Below are positions 34,853-42,437 of a stretch of DNA of 64,000 nucleotides, piece after piece. The first letter of the stretch is position 1. Each line of letters opens with the position of its first letter. A program made the position numbers and the translations under genes. The notes beneath the pieces were generated by a model. The model was given only the letters and a program-made list of their open reading frames with translations. It searched no databases and had not been told where the DNA came from. Source of the DNA: CAYOWK01 sp964407665 (GTDB taxonomy: Bacteria > Pseudomonadota > Alphaproteobacteria > Caulobacterales > Hyphomonadaceae); assembly GCA_964407665.1 (NCBI GenBank), contig CAYOWK010000017.1, positions 1 through 64,000 of the forward strand. Reading direction: 5' to 3'.

Positions 34853-35428
34853 ATGACCGCAATCGCCGATGTCGTGACCCGCAAGCGCAACGCCGCCGCC
34901 ACGCGCGAAGCGTTGCTGAAGGCGGCCACCACGCGGTTCTCCCGCGACGGTTATGAGAACGTCAGCCTGCGGGACATCGCCTCCGAAGCGGGTGTCGATG
35001 TTTCGCTGGTTTCGCGATACTTCGGCGGCAAAGAGGAGCTGTTCTCGGAAGTCCTCAACGCCTGCCCTCCGCCGTCCGAGGTCTTCACCGGCGAGCGCGC
35101 GACCTGGGGCAAGCGGATCGCGGCCATGCTGGTCCGCGACCCTGTCAACGACGGCAAGCTGGACGTTCTCCAGATCATCCTGCGCTCGGCCTCATCGCCG
35201 GTCGCCGCCCAGGCGATCCGCAAGTCAGTTGAAGAACGCTTCTTCGGGCCCTTCCGCGACTGGCTGGGAGAGCCGGACGCCGAAGCCCGTATCCACCTCG
35301 CCGGCTCGATCATGAAAGGCGTCGCCTTCAGCCGCCTCGTCGAAGACGACCTCGGGATGGACGACGACACCCGCATCCGCTTCGAGGCACGCCTCGCAAT
35401 CCTGCTGCAGGCGGCGATCGACGGATAG
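34853..35428 (+). CDS. TetR-family regulator (AcrR-like), divergent from RND efflux genes
   Basis: 191 residues from the ATG at 34853 (GAAGGA 6 bases upstream); an open frame from 34709 runs through the promoter region. The helix-turn-helix is KAATTRFSRDGYENVSLRDI then ASEAGVDVSLVSRYFGGKEE at about residues 25-63. The C-terminal part resembles TetR_C domains of efflux repressors. It very likely represses the RND adaptor/pump operon transcribed away from it. Confidence 0.88.
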   Translation: MTAIADVVTRKRNAAATREALLKAATTRFSRDGYENVSLRDIASEAGVDVSLVSRYFGGKEELFSEVLNACPPPSEVFTGERATWGKRIAAMLVRDPVNDGKLDVLQIILRSASSPVAAQAIRKSVEERFFGPFRDWLGEPDAEARIHLAGSIMKGVAFSRLVEDDLGMDDDTRIRFEARLAILLQAAIDG

Positions 35429-35544
35429 CCTCGCGGATGTGGAAGGCCACCGCCAGCCAAGACAAGTAAACAGGCCGGGGGATTTGGTTAATCTGTTTTC
35501 AGGAATTTGGGGGTAGCAACGGCAGGTCGCGAGGAAACCTACCC

Positions 35545-36006
35545 ATGTCCGCTTCCGCAGCTGGTCCGCTTCATCAGTTGATCTACCTGAGCTCAGCCGT
35601 TGGAGACATCGGGTCGGCCGACCTGGACGCCATCCTAAGCGCGTCGCGCCGCAACAACGAACCGGCCGGCATTACCGGACTGCTGCTCTACCATGACGGC
35701 TGCTTCTTCCAGGCGCTCGAAGGCCCCGCCGCCGAAGTCACCCGGACATTCGAGACGATCCGCCGTGACCCGCGCCATCGCGGAACGATCGTCCTGCACA
35801 ATCAGCCCACAAGCGAACGCGCCTTCGCCAACTGGTCGATGGGTTTTGTCGGCTCGAGCGGCATGAGCACGCAACAGCGTGATACGCTGATCGACCTTTC
35901 GAACCTCCTCGGCGGCGAGACGCGCGCCGAGCTGTCCGCCTCTTCCACCATGACGCGCCAGATCGACACTTTCCTTGGCACGTTCCGCGAGTTCGCCGCC
36001 GCCTGA
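35545..36006 (+). CDS. Stand-alone BLUF-domain blue-light photoreceptor
   Basis: 153 residues. The BLUF flavin-binding core is complete: Tyr14 (LIYLSS), Asn38 (NNEPAGITGLLLY), Gln56 (FFQALEG), Trp97 and Met99 (NWSMGF). Their spacing is the same as in AppA (Tyr21/Asn45/Gln63/Trp104/Met106), so photochemistry is expected to be intact. About 50 residues follow with no known output domain, so it must signal through partner proteins. The start follows GAGGA. It stands alone on the plus strand between a TetR gene and a convergent enoyl-CoA hydratase gene. Confidence 0.92.
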   Translation: MSASAAGPLHQLIYLSSAVGDIGSADLDAILSASRRNNEPAGITGLLLYHDGCFFQALEGPAAEVTRTFETIRRDPRHRGTIVLHNQPTSERAFANWSMGFVGSSGMSTQQRDTLIDLSNLLGGETRAELSASSTMTRQIDTFLGTFREFAAA

Positions 36007-36015
36007 GAGGCGCCT

Positions 36016-36777
36016 TCAGCCCCTGGAGAAATCCGGCGCGCGCTTCTCGCGGAAGGCGGTGAACGCCTCCAGCGCCTCGGCAGACTTCAGACGGTCGCCG
36101 AAGATGGCGCTCTCCTCATGGATGCGACCCATGATGTGGAGCCCGTCGCGCATCAGCTTCTTGGTGGAGAGCACGGCGCCCGGCGGCTGCCTGACGATCG
36201 CCGCAGCCGCCTTGCGCGCAGCAGGCAGCACGTCGGCCTCCGGCAGGGCGGCGTTGGCCAGACCGTATTGCGCCGCCTGAACCCCCGTCAGCGCCTCGCC
36301 CAGCGCGAACATCGCAAACGCGCGCTGGTGACCGATGCGGAGCGGCAGAAGGATGGAGGACGCCGCCTCCGGGGTGAGCGCCAGGTTTACGAAGGGCGTG
36401 GTCAATCTGGCGCTCTCGGCGACATAGACCAGGTCGCAGTGCAGCAGCATCGTCGTGCCCACCCCCACGGCGAGACCGGGAACGGCTGCCACGACAGGCT
36501 TCTGGAACTGGGCGATCGCCTCGATGAAGGCGTGCGCCTTGGCTTCGCCAATACCCATGGCCACCGCCGCAAAGTCCGCGAGGTCATTACCTGAGGTGAA
36601 GGCGCCGCCCTCTCCCGTGATGAGGACAACGCGGACAGCATTGTCGACCGAGGCCTCCAGCAAGGCGGCCGTGGCGGTTGCGTACATCGCGTTCGACAGG
36701 GCGTTCTTCTTGTCCGGCCGCGCCCACGCGATCTCCATCACGCCGCCCGAGACTGAAACCTTCACATGCTCGCTCAT
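36016..36777 (-). CDS. Enoyl-CoA hydratase/isomerase family protein
   Basis: 253 residues with the crotonase fold: ARPDKKNALSNAMYATATAA, the first oxyanion segment GGAFTSGNDLADF, and the second VVAAVPGLAVGVGTTMLLHC. The usual catalytic Glu positions are not obvious (GVGTTMLLHCDLVY, TTPFVNLALTPEAASSILLP), so hydratase activity is less sure than isomerase or another crotonase reaction. Likely in fatty-acid or aromatic-acid degradation. It stands alone, 62 bases beyond the GNAT gene stop. Confidence 0.85.
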   Translation of the reverse strand: MSEHVKVSVSGGVMEIAWARPDKKNALSNAMYATATAALLEASVDNAVRVVLITGEGGAFTSGNDLADFAAVAMGIGEAKAHAFIEAIAQFQKPVVAAVPGLAVGVGTTMLLHCDLVYVAESARLTTPFVNLALTPEAASSILLPLRIGHQRAFAMFALGEALTGVQAAQYGLANAALPEADVLPAARKAAAAIVRQPPGAVLSTKKLMRDGLHIMGRIHEESAIFGDRLKSAEALEAFTAFREKRAPDFSRG

Positions 36778-36839
36778 AGGCCCTGCTCCATCGCGTTTCG
36801 GCAGTGATAGCGTCGCATTTCCGTTCGCGCGAGGCGCCG

Positions 36840-37307
36840 CTACGTCAGGCGCAGCTCCATCGTGAGCGCAACGCCAAACAGGGTGGGTGTCTGGCCGGTC
36901 AGCCGGAAGCCGCAGGCGGCGTAAAATTCAAGCGCGTGCGGGTTGGCCATCACGAACAGGATGCGAGCGCCCCGCCTTCGGGCAATACCGGCCGCGCCCG
37001 ATATCAGGAGCCGGCCCGCGCCGCGCCGATGCAGGTCAGGCTCCACAAACAGCCCGTCCAGCTCGGCCTCGCCATCCTCGCGGGCAAGCACCACCGCAAA
37101 ACCGGCGACGCCGCCGTTGGCCTCCGCCAGAACGCAATTGCCGCCGGAGACATGCTCCAGCGGCAATTCGATAGCTTCAGGTTGTGCCAGCAGCGCCTCA
37201 CGATAGGCGTCCTGCGAAAGCGAGGACCGGCGCTGCAGATCCTCCAGCGCGGCGCGTTCATCAGGACGCGCCGGCCGAAGGGTCAGAGTTGGCGGATCAG
37301 CCGACAA
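36840..37307 (-). CDS. GNAT-family N-acetyltransferase
   Basis: About 155 residues from a TTG at 37307, chosen because GGAAGAA precedes it and the homologous fold begins at LTLRPARPDERAALEDL. A longer frame to 37385 runs inside ndk. The acetyl-CoA loop is LHRRGAGRLLISGA, with the fold continuing to ILFVMANPHALEFYAACGF and a final FGVALTMELRL. The start overlaps the end of ndk by 11 bases, so it is read from the ndk transcript. Substrate unknown. Confidence 0.78.
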   Translation of the reverse strand: MSADPPTLTLRPARPDERAALEDLQRRSSLSQDAYREALLAQPEAIELPLEHVSGGNCVLAEANGGVAGFAVVLAREDGEAELDGLFVEPDLHRRGAGRLLISGAAGIARRRGARILFVMANPHALEFYAACGFRLTGQTPTLFGVALTMELRLT

Positions 37308-37719
37308 TTTCTTCCGGGCGGAAGAAGTAGTTGATTTCGCGCTCGGCGCTCTGCTCGCTGTCGGAGCCGTGCACCGAGTTTTCACCGATGGATTTCGCGA
37401 AAAGCTTGCGGACGGTGCCGTCGGCCGCCTTGGCCGGGTCAGTCGCGCCCATCACTTCGCGGTGTTTCAGGACGGCGTCTTCGCCCTCCAGAACCTGCAG
37501 GACGACCGGGCCGGACGTCATGAAGTCCACCAGTTCACCGAAAAAGGAACGGGCCTTGTGCTCGCCGTAGAAGCCCTCGGCCTGGGCGCGGGTCATGCGG
37601 ACGCGCTTCTGGGCGACGACGCGCAGTCCGGCTTTCTCGAAGACGGCGTTGATCGCGCCGGTAAGGTTCCGCTCGGTCGCGTCGGGCTTGAGGATGGAAA
37701 GCGTACGTTGCACCGGCAT
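37297..37719 (-). CDS. ndk: Nucleoside diphosphate kinase
   Basis: 140 residues, the usual length. It starts PVQRTLSILKPDATERNL and contains the active-site His in ENSVHGSDSEQSAEREINYFF. It transfers the gamma phosphate from ATP to other nucleoside diphosphates. AGGA lies just upstream, and a likely sigma-70-type promoter (TTGAGA, 17 bases, TATAGG) covers 37773-37801 on the minus strand. Followed by an overlapping GNAT gene. Confidence 0.97.
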   Translation of the reverse strand: MPVQRTLSILKPDATERNLTGAINAVFEKAGLRVVAQKRVRMTRAQAEGFYGEHKARSFFGELVDFMTSGPVVLQVLEGEDAVLKHREVMGATDPAKAADGTVRKLFAKSIGENSVHGSDSEQSAEREINYFFRPEEIVG

Positions 37720-37772
37720 GGGGAGATCCTGAATAGCTGGAAACTGCGCAGATGTGGCTGCGAATCGCCCGC

Positions 37773-37801
37773 CCTATAGCCTTCACGGCCTGCGGTCTCA
37801 A
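37773..37801 (-). promoter_or_regulatory. Predicted ndk promoter
   Basis: On the minus strand TTGAGA (37796-37801) and TATAGG (37773-37778) are separated by 17 bases. The -10 end is about 54 bases before the ndk start. Both boxes match the housekeeping consensus in four or five positions. Confidence 0.6.
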
Positions 37802-37903
37802 CTGCTGTGGCCGCAATATTTCGCGTCAGAGCGGATCGCATGCGGGCTGAGGCATCCCGAATCCGCGAATCTGCTCTGTTTCAATGGTCTAGAGACCGAT
37901 TCA

Positions 37904-37930
37904 GCTATCGGGATGTTTCATCCTGATAGC
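37904..37930. repeat. Perfect-stem hairpin between lptG and ndk
   Basis: GCTATCGGGATG, a 3-base TTT loop, then CATCCTGATAGC: 12 pairs with one G-T wobble. Eight bases beyond the lptG stop, so it may end that transcript, but neither strand has a T-run after the stem. Next to it lies GGTCT-AG-AGACC (about 37888-37899). It may instead be a dispersed palindromic repeat. Confidence 0.6.
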
Positions 37931-37938
37931 ATCGGGCT

Positions 37939-39099
37939 CTACCCGTCCTCATTGTGGGCCAGGATGGCCAGAACGGTAAACAGGGCGAACAGCGGCGGAC
38001 ACCACGCGGCGGCCTCCGGTGGAGCAGCGCCCGTCCCGGAAAGGCCGGCAGACACCCTGTTCACGAAGTAAAGCACGAACCCTGACACTGTCCCGGCGGC
38101 GATCAGCCGGGTCAGTCCCCCGGACCGGGCCAGCCTAAGGCAGACCACCGCCCCGATCAGCGCCATGGCGACCATCAGGACTGGCGTTGCCAGAAGCGTA
38201 TGGAATTTGAGGACGTAGGCGTCGACATCCATGCCAGCCAGACGGTTCTCCCGGATGAAGTCGGGCAGATCCCAGAATGCGATGGTCGCCGAGGACGCAA
38301 ACCGCGAGACAAGCGTGTCGGAGCGGAGGTTGGTCGGAACCGCGAGGGTCTCGGTCCGCGACACGTCGCCCCCGAACCGGTTCTCGACCACGCCCGTGAG
38401 CTGCCAGAACCCGGCAATCAGCTGCGCACGCCGCGCGTCGATACGATGGGTGAACACGCGGTCGTCCAGCCCCCCGGGGCCGGGGGCGAAGTAGTAGAAG
38501 GTCACATCCTCCAGCGCCTCACCGCGCCCGATGACGCGGCGCGCGTGTATGATGGCCTGCGCGTCAGGAAGGGAATCTGCCGCCGAAGCGGCCGGATCGG
38601 TATCGGCGCCAGCTGCGAGGTCGCCCTGACTCAGCCAGACCCCGTCGCCGTCGGTGTTGGCGGTCGCGGCCTGGTTGAGAAGGATCCGCCGCTCACGCTG
38701 GAACTGTTCCTGTGTGGCGGTCGCCAGGGGATCGATGACGGTGACCATAAGCACGCCCGTGGCCGCCGCTAGAAGGGCGACAGGCGCAAGGAAACGCCAG
38801 GCCGACATGCCCGCGGCCCGGATCGGAGAAATCTCGCTCTTCCGGCTCATCTGCATGTAGCTGAGGATCGCGCCCACCAGGATCGCGAATGGGAGCGTCT
38901 CCATCAGCAGCGCCGGCGTCTTCAGAAAAGTCAGCCGGAACGCCGTGAAGACGCTGATCTGGGCGCGGCTACCCACCGTCCGCATCTGCTCGACAACGTC
39001 CACCAGCACGATCGTCAGCACGATGATGCCCAGCGTCATCAGCAGCGCCGAGGCGCTCTGACGGAAGATGTATCTCTGAATCCGGCCTGCGATCAGCAT
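37939..39099 (-). CDS. lptG: LPS export permease LptG
   Basis: 386 residues from the ATG at 39099, four bases after the lptF stop; a longer frame to 39213 lies in lptF. LptF/LptG (YjgP/YjgQ) family: first membrane helices at IFRQSASALLMTLGIIVLTI and FLKTPALLMETLPFAILVGA, a large periplasmic jellyroll domain, and three C-terminal helices (LATPVLMVAMALIGAVVCLR). The cytoplasmic coupling motif lies around QMSRKSEISPIRAAGMS. With LptF and LptB it extracts LPS from the inner membrane. Paired with lptF as in other alphaproteobacteria. Confidence 0.95.
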   Translation of the reverse strand: MLIAGRIQRYIFRQSASALLMTLGIIVLTIVLVDVVEQMRTVGSRAQISVFTAFRLTFLKTPALLMETLPFAILVGAILSYMQMSRKSEISPIRAAGMSAWRFLAPVALLAAATGVLMVTVIDPLATATQEQFQRERRILLNQAATANTDGDGVWLSQGDLAAGADTDPAASAADSLPDAQAIIHARRVIGRGEALEDVTFYYFAPGPGGLDDRVFTHRIDARRAQLIAGFWQLTGVVENRFGGDVSRTETLAVPTNLRSDTLVSRFASSATIAFWDLPDFIRENRLAGMDVDAYVLKFHTLLATPVLMVAMALIGAVVCLRLARSGGLTRLIAAGTVSGFVLYFVNRVSAGLSGTGAAPPEAAAWCPPLFALFTVLAILAHNEDG

Positions 39100-39103
39100 C
39101 CCG

Positions 39104-40249
39104 TCAGCGAACTCCGAACGTGATGCCGGCCCCGCTTGGGCCCTTGAACACGGGCGCAGCCTTCCGGCGCTTGCGGCCTGGCTTGCGGATATAGAGAAAG
39201 CAGGTGACGCCAAACACCCCGATCGGCAGCAGATACTGCAGCACGTTCAGTGCAGGCTCGTCCTCGCCCGCCGAAATGGCTCCAAACGCCAGCAGGCGCA
39301 GAAGGATCACGCCGCCAAACGCGAACCCGATCCGGGCTGCATAGCCGCGCCGGCTGAAATCTCCCCCCACAACGGCAAGAACGGCCATCATCGCCATCGC
39401 GATGTCGAGCAGGGGCGCTGCGATCCGCGCATGCCCTTCCGCCCTTAGGCCATCGGCGTTCGCAATGTCGTTGTAATTCGTCATGTCCGGATAGAGGAGC
39501 TCCGGCAGATAGCGGTCAGACGCTTTCAGAATGACCGCACGCTTCTCCCTGACAAAGGGCGCCAGGTCGAAGGTCGACTGGTTGAACCTCAGCACCTCGA
39601 GGGAGCCATTCGCAGCCAGCTGCTGGACGTGGCCATCCGTCATGATGATGGCAGGGATGCCCTCGCTCATCACGATATAACCGCGCTTGGCGATGTACGT
39701 GACGACCGCTTGCGGGTTCCGCGAATCCGAAACCAGCAGGTCCTGCATCTCCTGCCCGTCTACGCGACGAGCCCAGGTCGTCAGGCCCTCCGTCGATATG
39801 AACGTGCCTTCCTTGATCATCGACGCCATCAGGTCGGTCGAGGCGTTGGACACGGCCTCGCGCATCTCCCGGTAGGCGGTCGGCTGCACCCATAGATTGA
39901 GACCGAGGTGAAGGACCGAGGCGAGGACCGCCAGCCGCATGACCGGAGAGGCCACCTGCCAGTTCGACATCCCGGCCGCCTGCGCCACCACGATCTCGTT
40001 GTCCCGGTGGGAAACGTTCAGCGCGCTGGACGCTGCTATGAACAGGGCGATCGGCAGAAGCAGGGAGACGATCTGGGGAGCCGCAAGCACGGCAAGCCAG
40101 AGCGCCAGGGTCGTGGCCTGCCGGTTCTCGACGGCGTTTTCGATCTGGGATAGGCCCTGAGTCAGAAGCGCGATCATGACGAGACCGCCGACGACCGCCA
40201 ACAGGGTTCTCAAGACGTTTCGAAAGAGATAGCGCTGAAACCCTGACAT
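39104..40249 (-). CDS. lptF: LPS export permease LptF
   Basis: 381 residues. LptF family: SGFQRYLFRNVLRTLLAVVG, an early helix pair with the coupling loop HRDNEIVVAQAAGMSNWQVA, a periplasmic domain and C-terminal helices (LLDIAMAMMAVLAVVGG). It is the partner of LptG in the LptB2FG ABC transporter that lifts LPS to the LptC-LptA bridge. Divergent from pepA across 123 bases. Confidence 0.95.
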   Translation of the reverse strand: MSGFQRYLFRNVLRTLLAVVGGLVMIALLTQGLSQIENAVENRQATTLALWLAVLAAPQIVSLLLPIALFIAASSALNVSHRDNEIVVAQAAGMSNWQVASPVMRLAVLASVLHLGLNLWVQPTAYREMREAVSNASTDLMASMIKEGTFISTEGLTTWARRVDGQEMQDLLVSDSRNPQAVVTYIAKRGYIVMSEGIPAIIMTDGHVQQLAANGSLEVLRFNQSTFDLAPFVREKRAVILKASDRYLPELLYPDMTNYNDIANADGLRAEGHARIAAPLLDIAMAMMAVLAVVGGDFSRRGYAARIGFAFGGVILLRLLAFGAISAGEDEPALNVLQYLLPIGVFGVTCFLYIRKPGRKRRKAAPVFKGPSGAGITFGVR

Positions 40250-40372
40250 ACCGAATCCTGGAAGCCGGCTCGCAGCTGGATAGCGAGACTCGGCGCTCGC
40301 CCGGGCAGTGCTAGCGGTGACGCCGGGGTTCGTCGATGGTTATGAACTGATTGCCGGGCTGGAAAGAACCTG

Positions 40373-41848
40373 ATGCAGATTAAATTCGTTACGGAACCCC
40401 AGGGCGATGCAGTCGCCTGGCTCGTCTTCGAGGGGGACAAGGGCCCCGATTATCCAGCGTCTGCTGGCCCGGAGGCCATCGCGGCGTTCCGTCGCGCTGC
40501 CGAGGCCGGCACCTTCAAGGGCGGAGCCGGCCAGATCATCGAGATCCTGGCCCCCGCCTTCAGCGATTCGGCCCGCGTGCTCTGCATCGGCATGGGAAAG
40601 AAGGACGGCGTCACCGATCTGGCCTGGCAAAAGGCGGCGGCCGGGACTGTCAAGCGCCTGCTGCTGACGGGCGCGAAGACACTGTCGATTGTCGGCGCCC
40701 CTGACCGGGCTGTCGCGGCCCAGCTGGGACTTGGCGCCCGGCTCGCCGGCTACCGCTTCGACGCCTACCGCCCCAACCTCAAGACCGAGAAGCGGCCGAC
40801 CCTGGCCACGGTTGCCATCGTCACAGACAGCGCTGCGGGCGCCCGCGCGGATTTCGGTCCGCTTGCCGCCCGGGCGGAAGGCGTGGAGCTCGCCCGCAAC
40901 CTCGTCTCCGAGCCGCCAAACATCCTGCATCCGGAAAGCTATGCCGAGCGGATCCAGGAACTGGCCGAACTCGGCCTTGAAATCGAGGTTCTCGACGAAC
41001 CCGCGATGGCCAAGCTGGGCATGGGATCGCTGCTGGGCGTCGGTCAGGGCTCCATCCGGGGCTCGCGGCTGTGCGTCCTGAAATGGATGGGTTCCAAGGA
41101 CAAGAAGGCCGCTCCTCTCGCCCTGGTCGGCAAGGGCGTGACCTTCGACACCGGCGGCATCTCCCTGAAGCCGGGACCCGGCATGCAGGACATGAAGGGC
41201 GACATGGGCGGCTCCGCAGCCGTCGTCGGCGCCATGGTCGCCATTGCAAAGCGCAAGGCAAAGGCCAACGTTGTCGGCCTCGTCGGTCTCGTCGAGAACA
41301 TGCCGGACGGCAGCGCACAGCGCCCGGGCGACATCGTGAAGTCAGCCGCCGGCAAGACCATCGAGATCCAGAACACGGACGCCGAAGGCCGCCTCGTTCT
41401 GGTCGATGTGCTCTGGTATGCGCAGAAGAAGTACAACCCCAAGGCCATCGTCGACCTCGCCACCCTCACCGGCGCGATCATCGTCTCGCTTGGCAACGAG
41501 CATGCCGGTGTCTTCTCCAACAACGACGATCTGGTCGCGAAGCTGACGGCAGCTGGCAAGGCCGAGGGCGAGCCGGTCTGGCGCCTGCCGCTCGGGCCCG
41601 GCTACGACAAGCAGATCGACAGCGATGTCGCCGACATGAAGAACATAGGCATGGCCGGGAACGCCGGGTCGATCACCGCAGCCCAGTTCCTGCAGCGCTT
41701 TGTCGACGAAGGTCGCGCTTGGGCTCACCTCGACATCGCCGGAACCGCGTGGAAGCCGGGTAACGACAATCCGCTTGAGCCCACCTGGGCGACAGGCTGG
41801 GGCGTCCGCATCCTCGACCGCCTTGTGGCGGACAGCTACGAGGACTAG
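40373..41848 (+). CDS. pepA: Leucyl aminopeptidase (M17)
   Basis: 491 residues. The M17 signature NTDAEGRL is present in IQNTDAEGRLVLVD, and the metal/active-site segment LVGKGVTFDTGGISLKPGPG holds the catalytic Lys and Asp. Cytoplasmic, two-metal hexameric aminopeptidase removing N-terminal residues. GGAAAGAA precedes the ATG. holC follows after six bases, the usual pepA-holC pair. Confidence 0.96.
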   Translation: MQIKFVTEPQGDAVAWLVFEGDKGPDYPASAGPEAIAAFRRAAEAGTFKGGAGQIIEILAPAFSDSARVLCIGMGKKDGVTDLAWQKAAAGTVKRLLLTGAKTLSIVGAPDRAVAAQLGLGARLAGYRFDAYRPNLKTEKRPTLATVAIVTDSAAGARADFGPLAARAEGVELARNLVSEPPNILHPESYAERIQELAELGLEIEVLDEPAMAKLGMGSLLGVGQGSIRGSRLCVLKWMGSKDKKAAPLALVGKGVTFDTGGISLKPGPGMQDMKGDMGGSAAVVGAMVAIAKRKAKANVVGLVGLVENMPDGSAQRPGDIVKSAAGKTIEIQNTDAEGRLVLVDVLWYAQKKYNPKAIVDLATLTGAIIVSLGNEHAGVFSNNDDLVAKLTAAGKAEGEPVWRLPLGPGYDKQIDSDVADMKNIGMAGNAGSITAAQFLQRFVDEGRAWAHLDIAGTAWKPGNDNPLEPTWATGWGVRILDRLVADSYED

Positions 41849-41854
41849 GGGCCG

Positions 41855-42328
41855 ATGACCGCTGAATGGTGGTTCTACCACTTTGAACGTGGGGAACTCG
41901 TTTCAGCGGTCGCCCCCTTGCTGGAAAAGTGTCTGCAACGCCGCTGGCGGGTGGTGATCGCCGGCCAGCCCGAGACCTTGGAGCGCCTCGACGCCGCTCT
42001 CTGGGCCTGGAAAGACGATAGCTTCCTGCCTCACGGGCTTGCAGGCTCGAAGGCTGGCGGCTCGCCAGAGGACCAACCTGTCCTGCTCTCGCCGGACGCC
42101 ATCCCGGCGAACGGGGCCAGCGTCGCCATGTTGCTGGATGGAACCGGCGCAGACGGCGCAGCCTTCGAGCGCTGCCTCGTGATCTTCGACGGCGGCGACG
42201 AGCCCGTCCGGGCCCGGGCCCGCGAACAATACCGCGCCGCCGTAGGCGCTGGCGCCAAAGCCCGCTACTTTCAGCAGGATGGCGGCGGCTCCTGGGTGGA
42301 AAAGGCGCAATCGAGACCTTCCAGCTGA
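41855..42328 (+). CDS. holC: DNA polymerase III subunit chi
   Basis: 157 residues. The HolC fold starts TAEWWFYHFERGELVSAVAP and continues with WRVVIAGQPETLERLDAALW and DDSFLPHGLAGSKAGG. HolC links the clamp loader to single-strand binding protein in the replisome. Six bases after pepA, so translated from the same message. Confidence 0.92.
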   Translation: MTAEWWFYHFERGELVSAVAPLLEKCLQRRWRVVIAGQPETLERLDAALWAWKDDSFLPHGLAGSKAGGSPEDQPVLLSPDAIPANGASVAMLLDGTGADGAAFERCLVIFDGGDEPVRARAREQYRAAVGAGAKARYFQQDGGGSWVEKAQSRPSS

Positions 42329-42437
42329 AACCTACTGCATTGCAATACCGCGAGGTCTGGACGGTCCCGGCTGTTTCACCTATCCGTCAGAGGGCTGGGA
42401 CAGTCGCTCGCATGTTCGGGGGCGAGGGAGACAGAGC

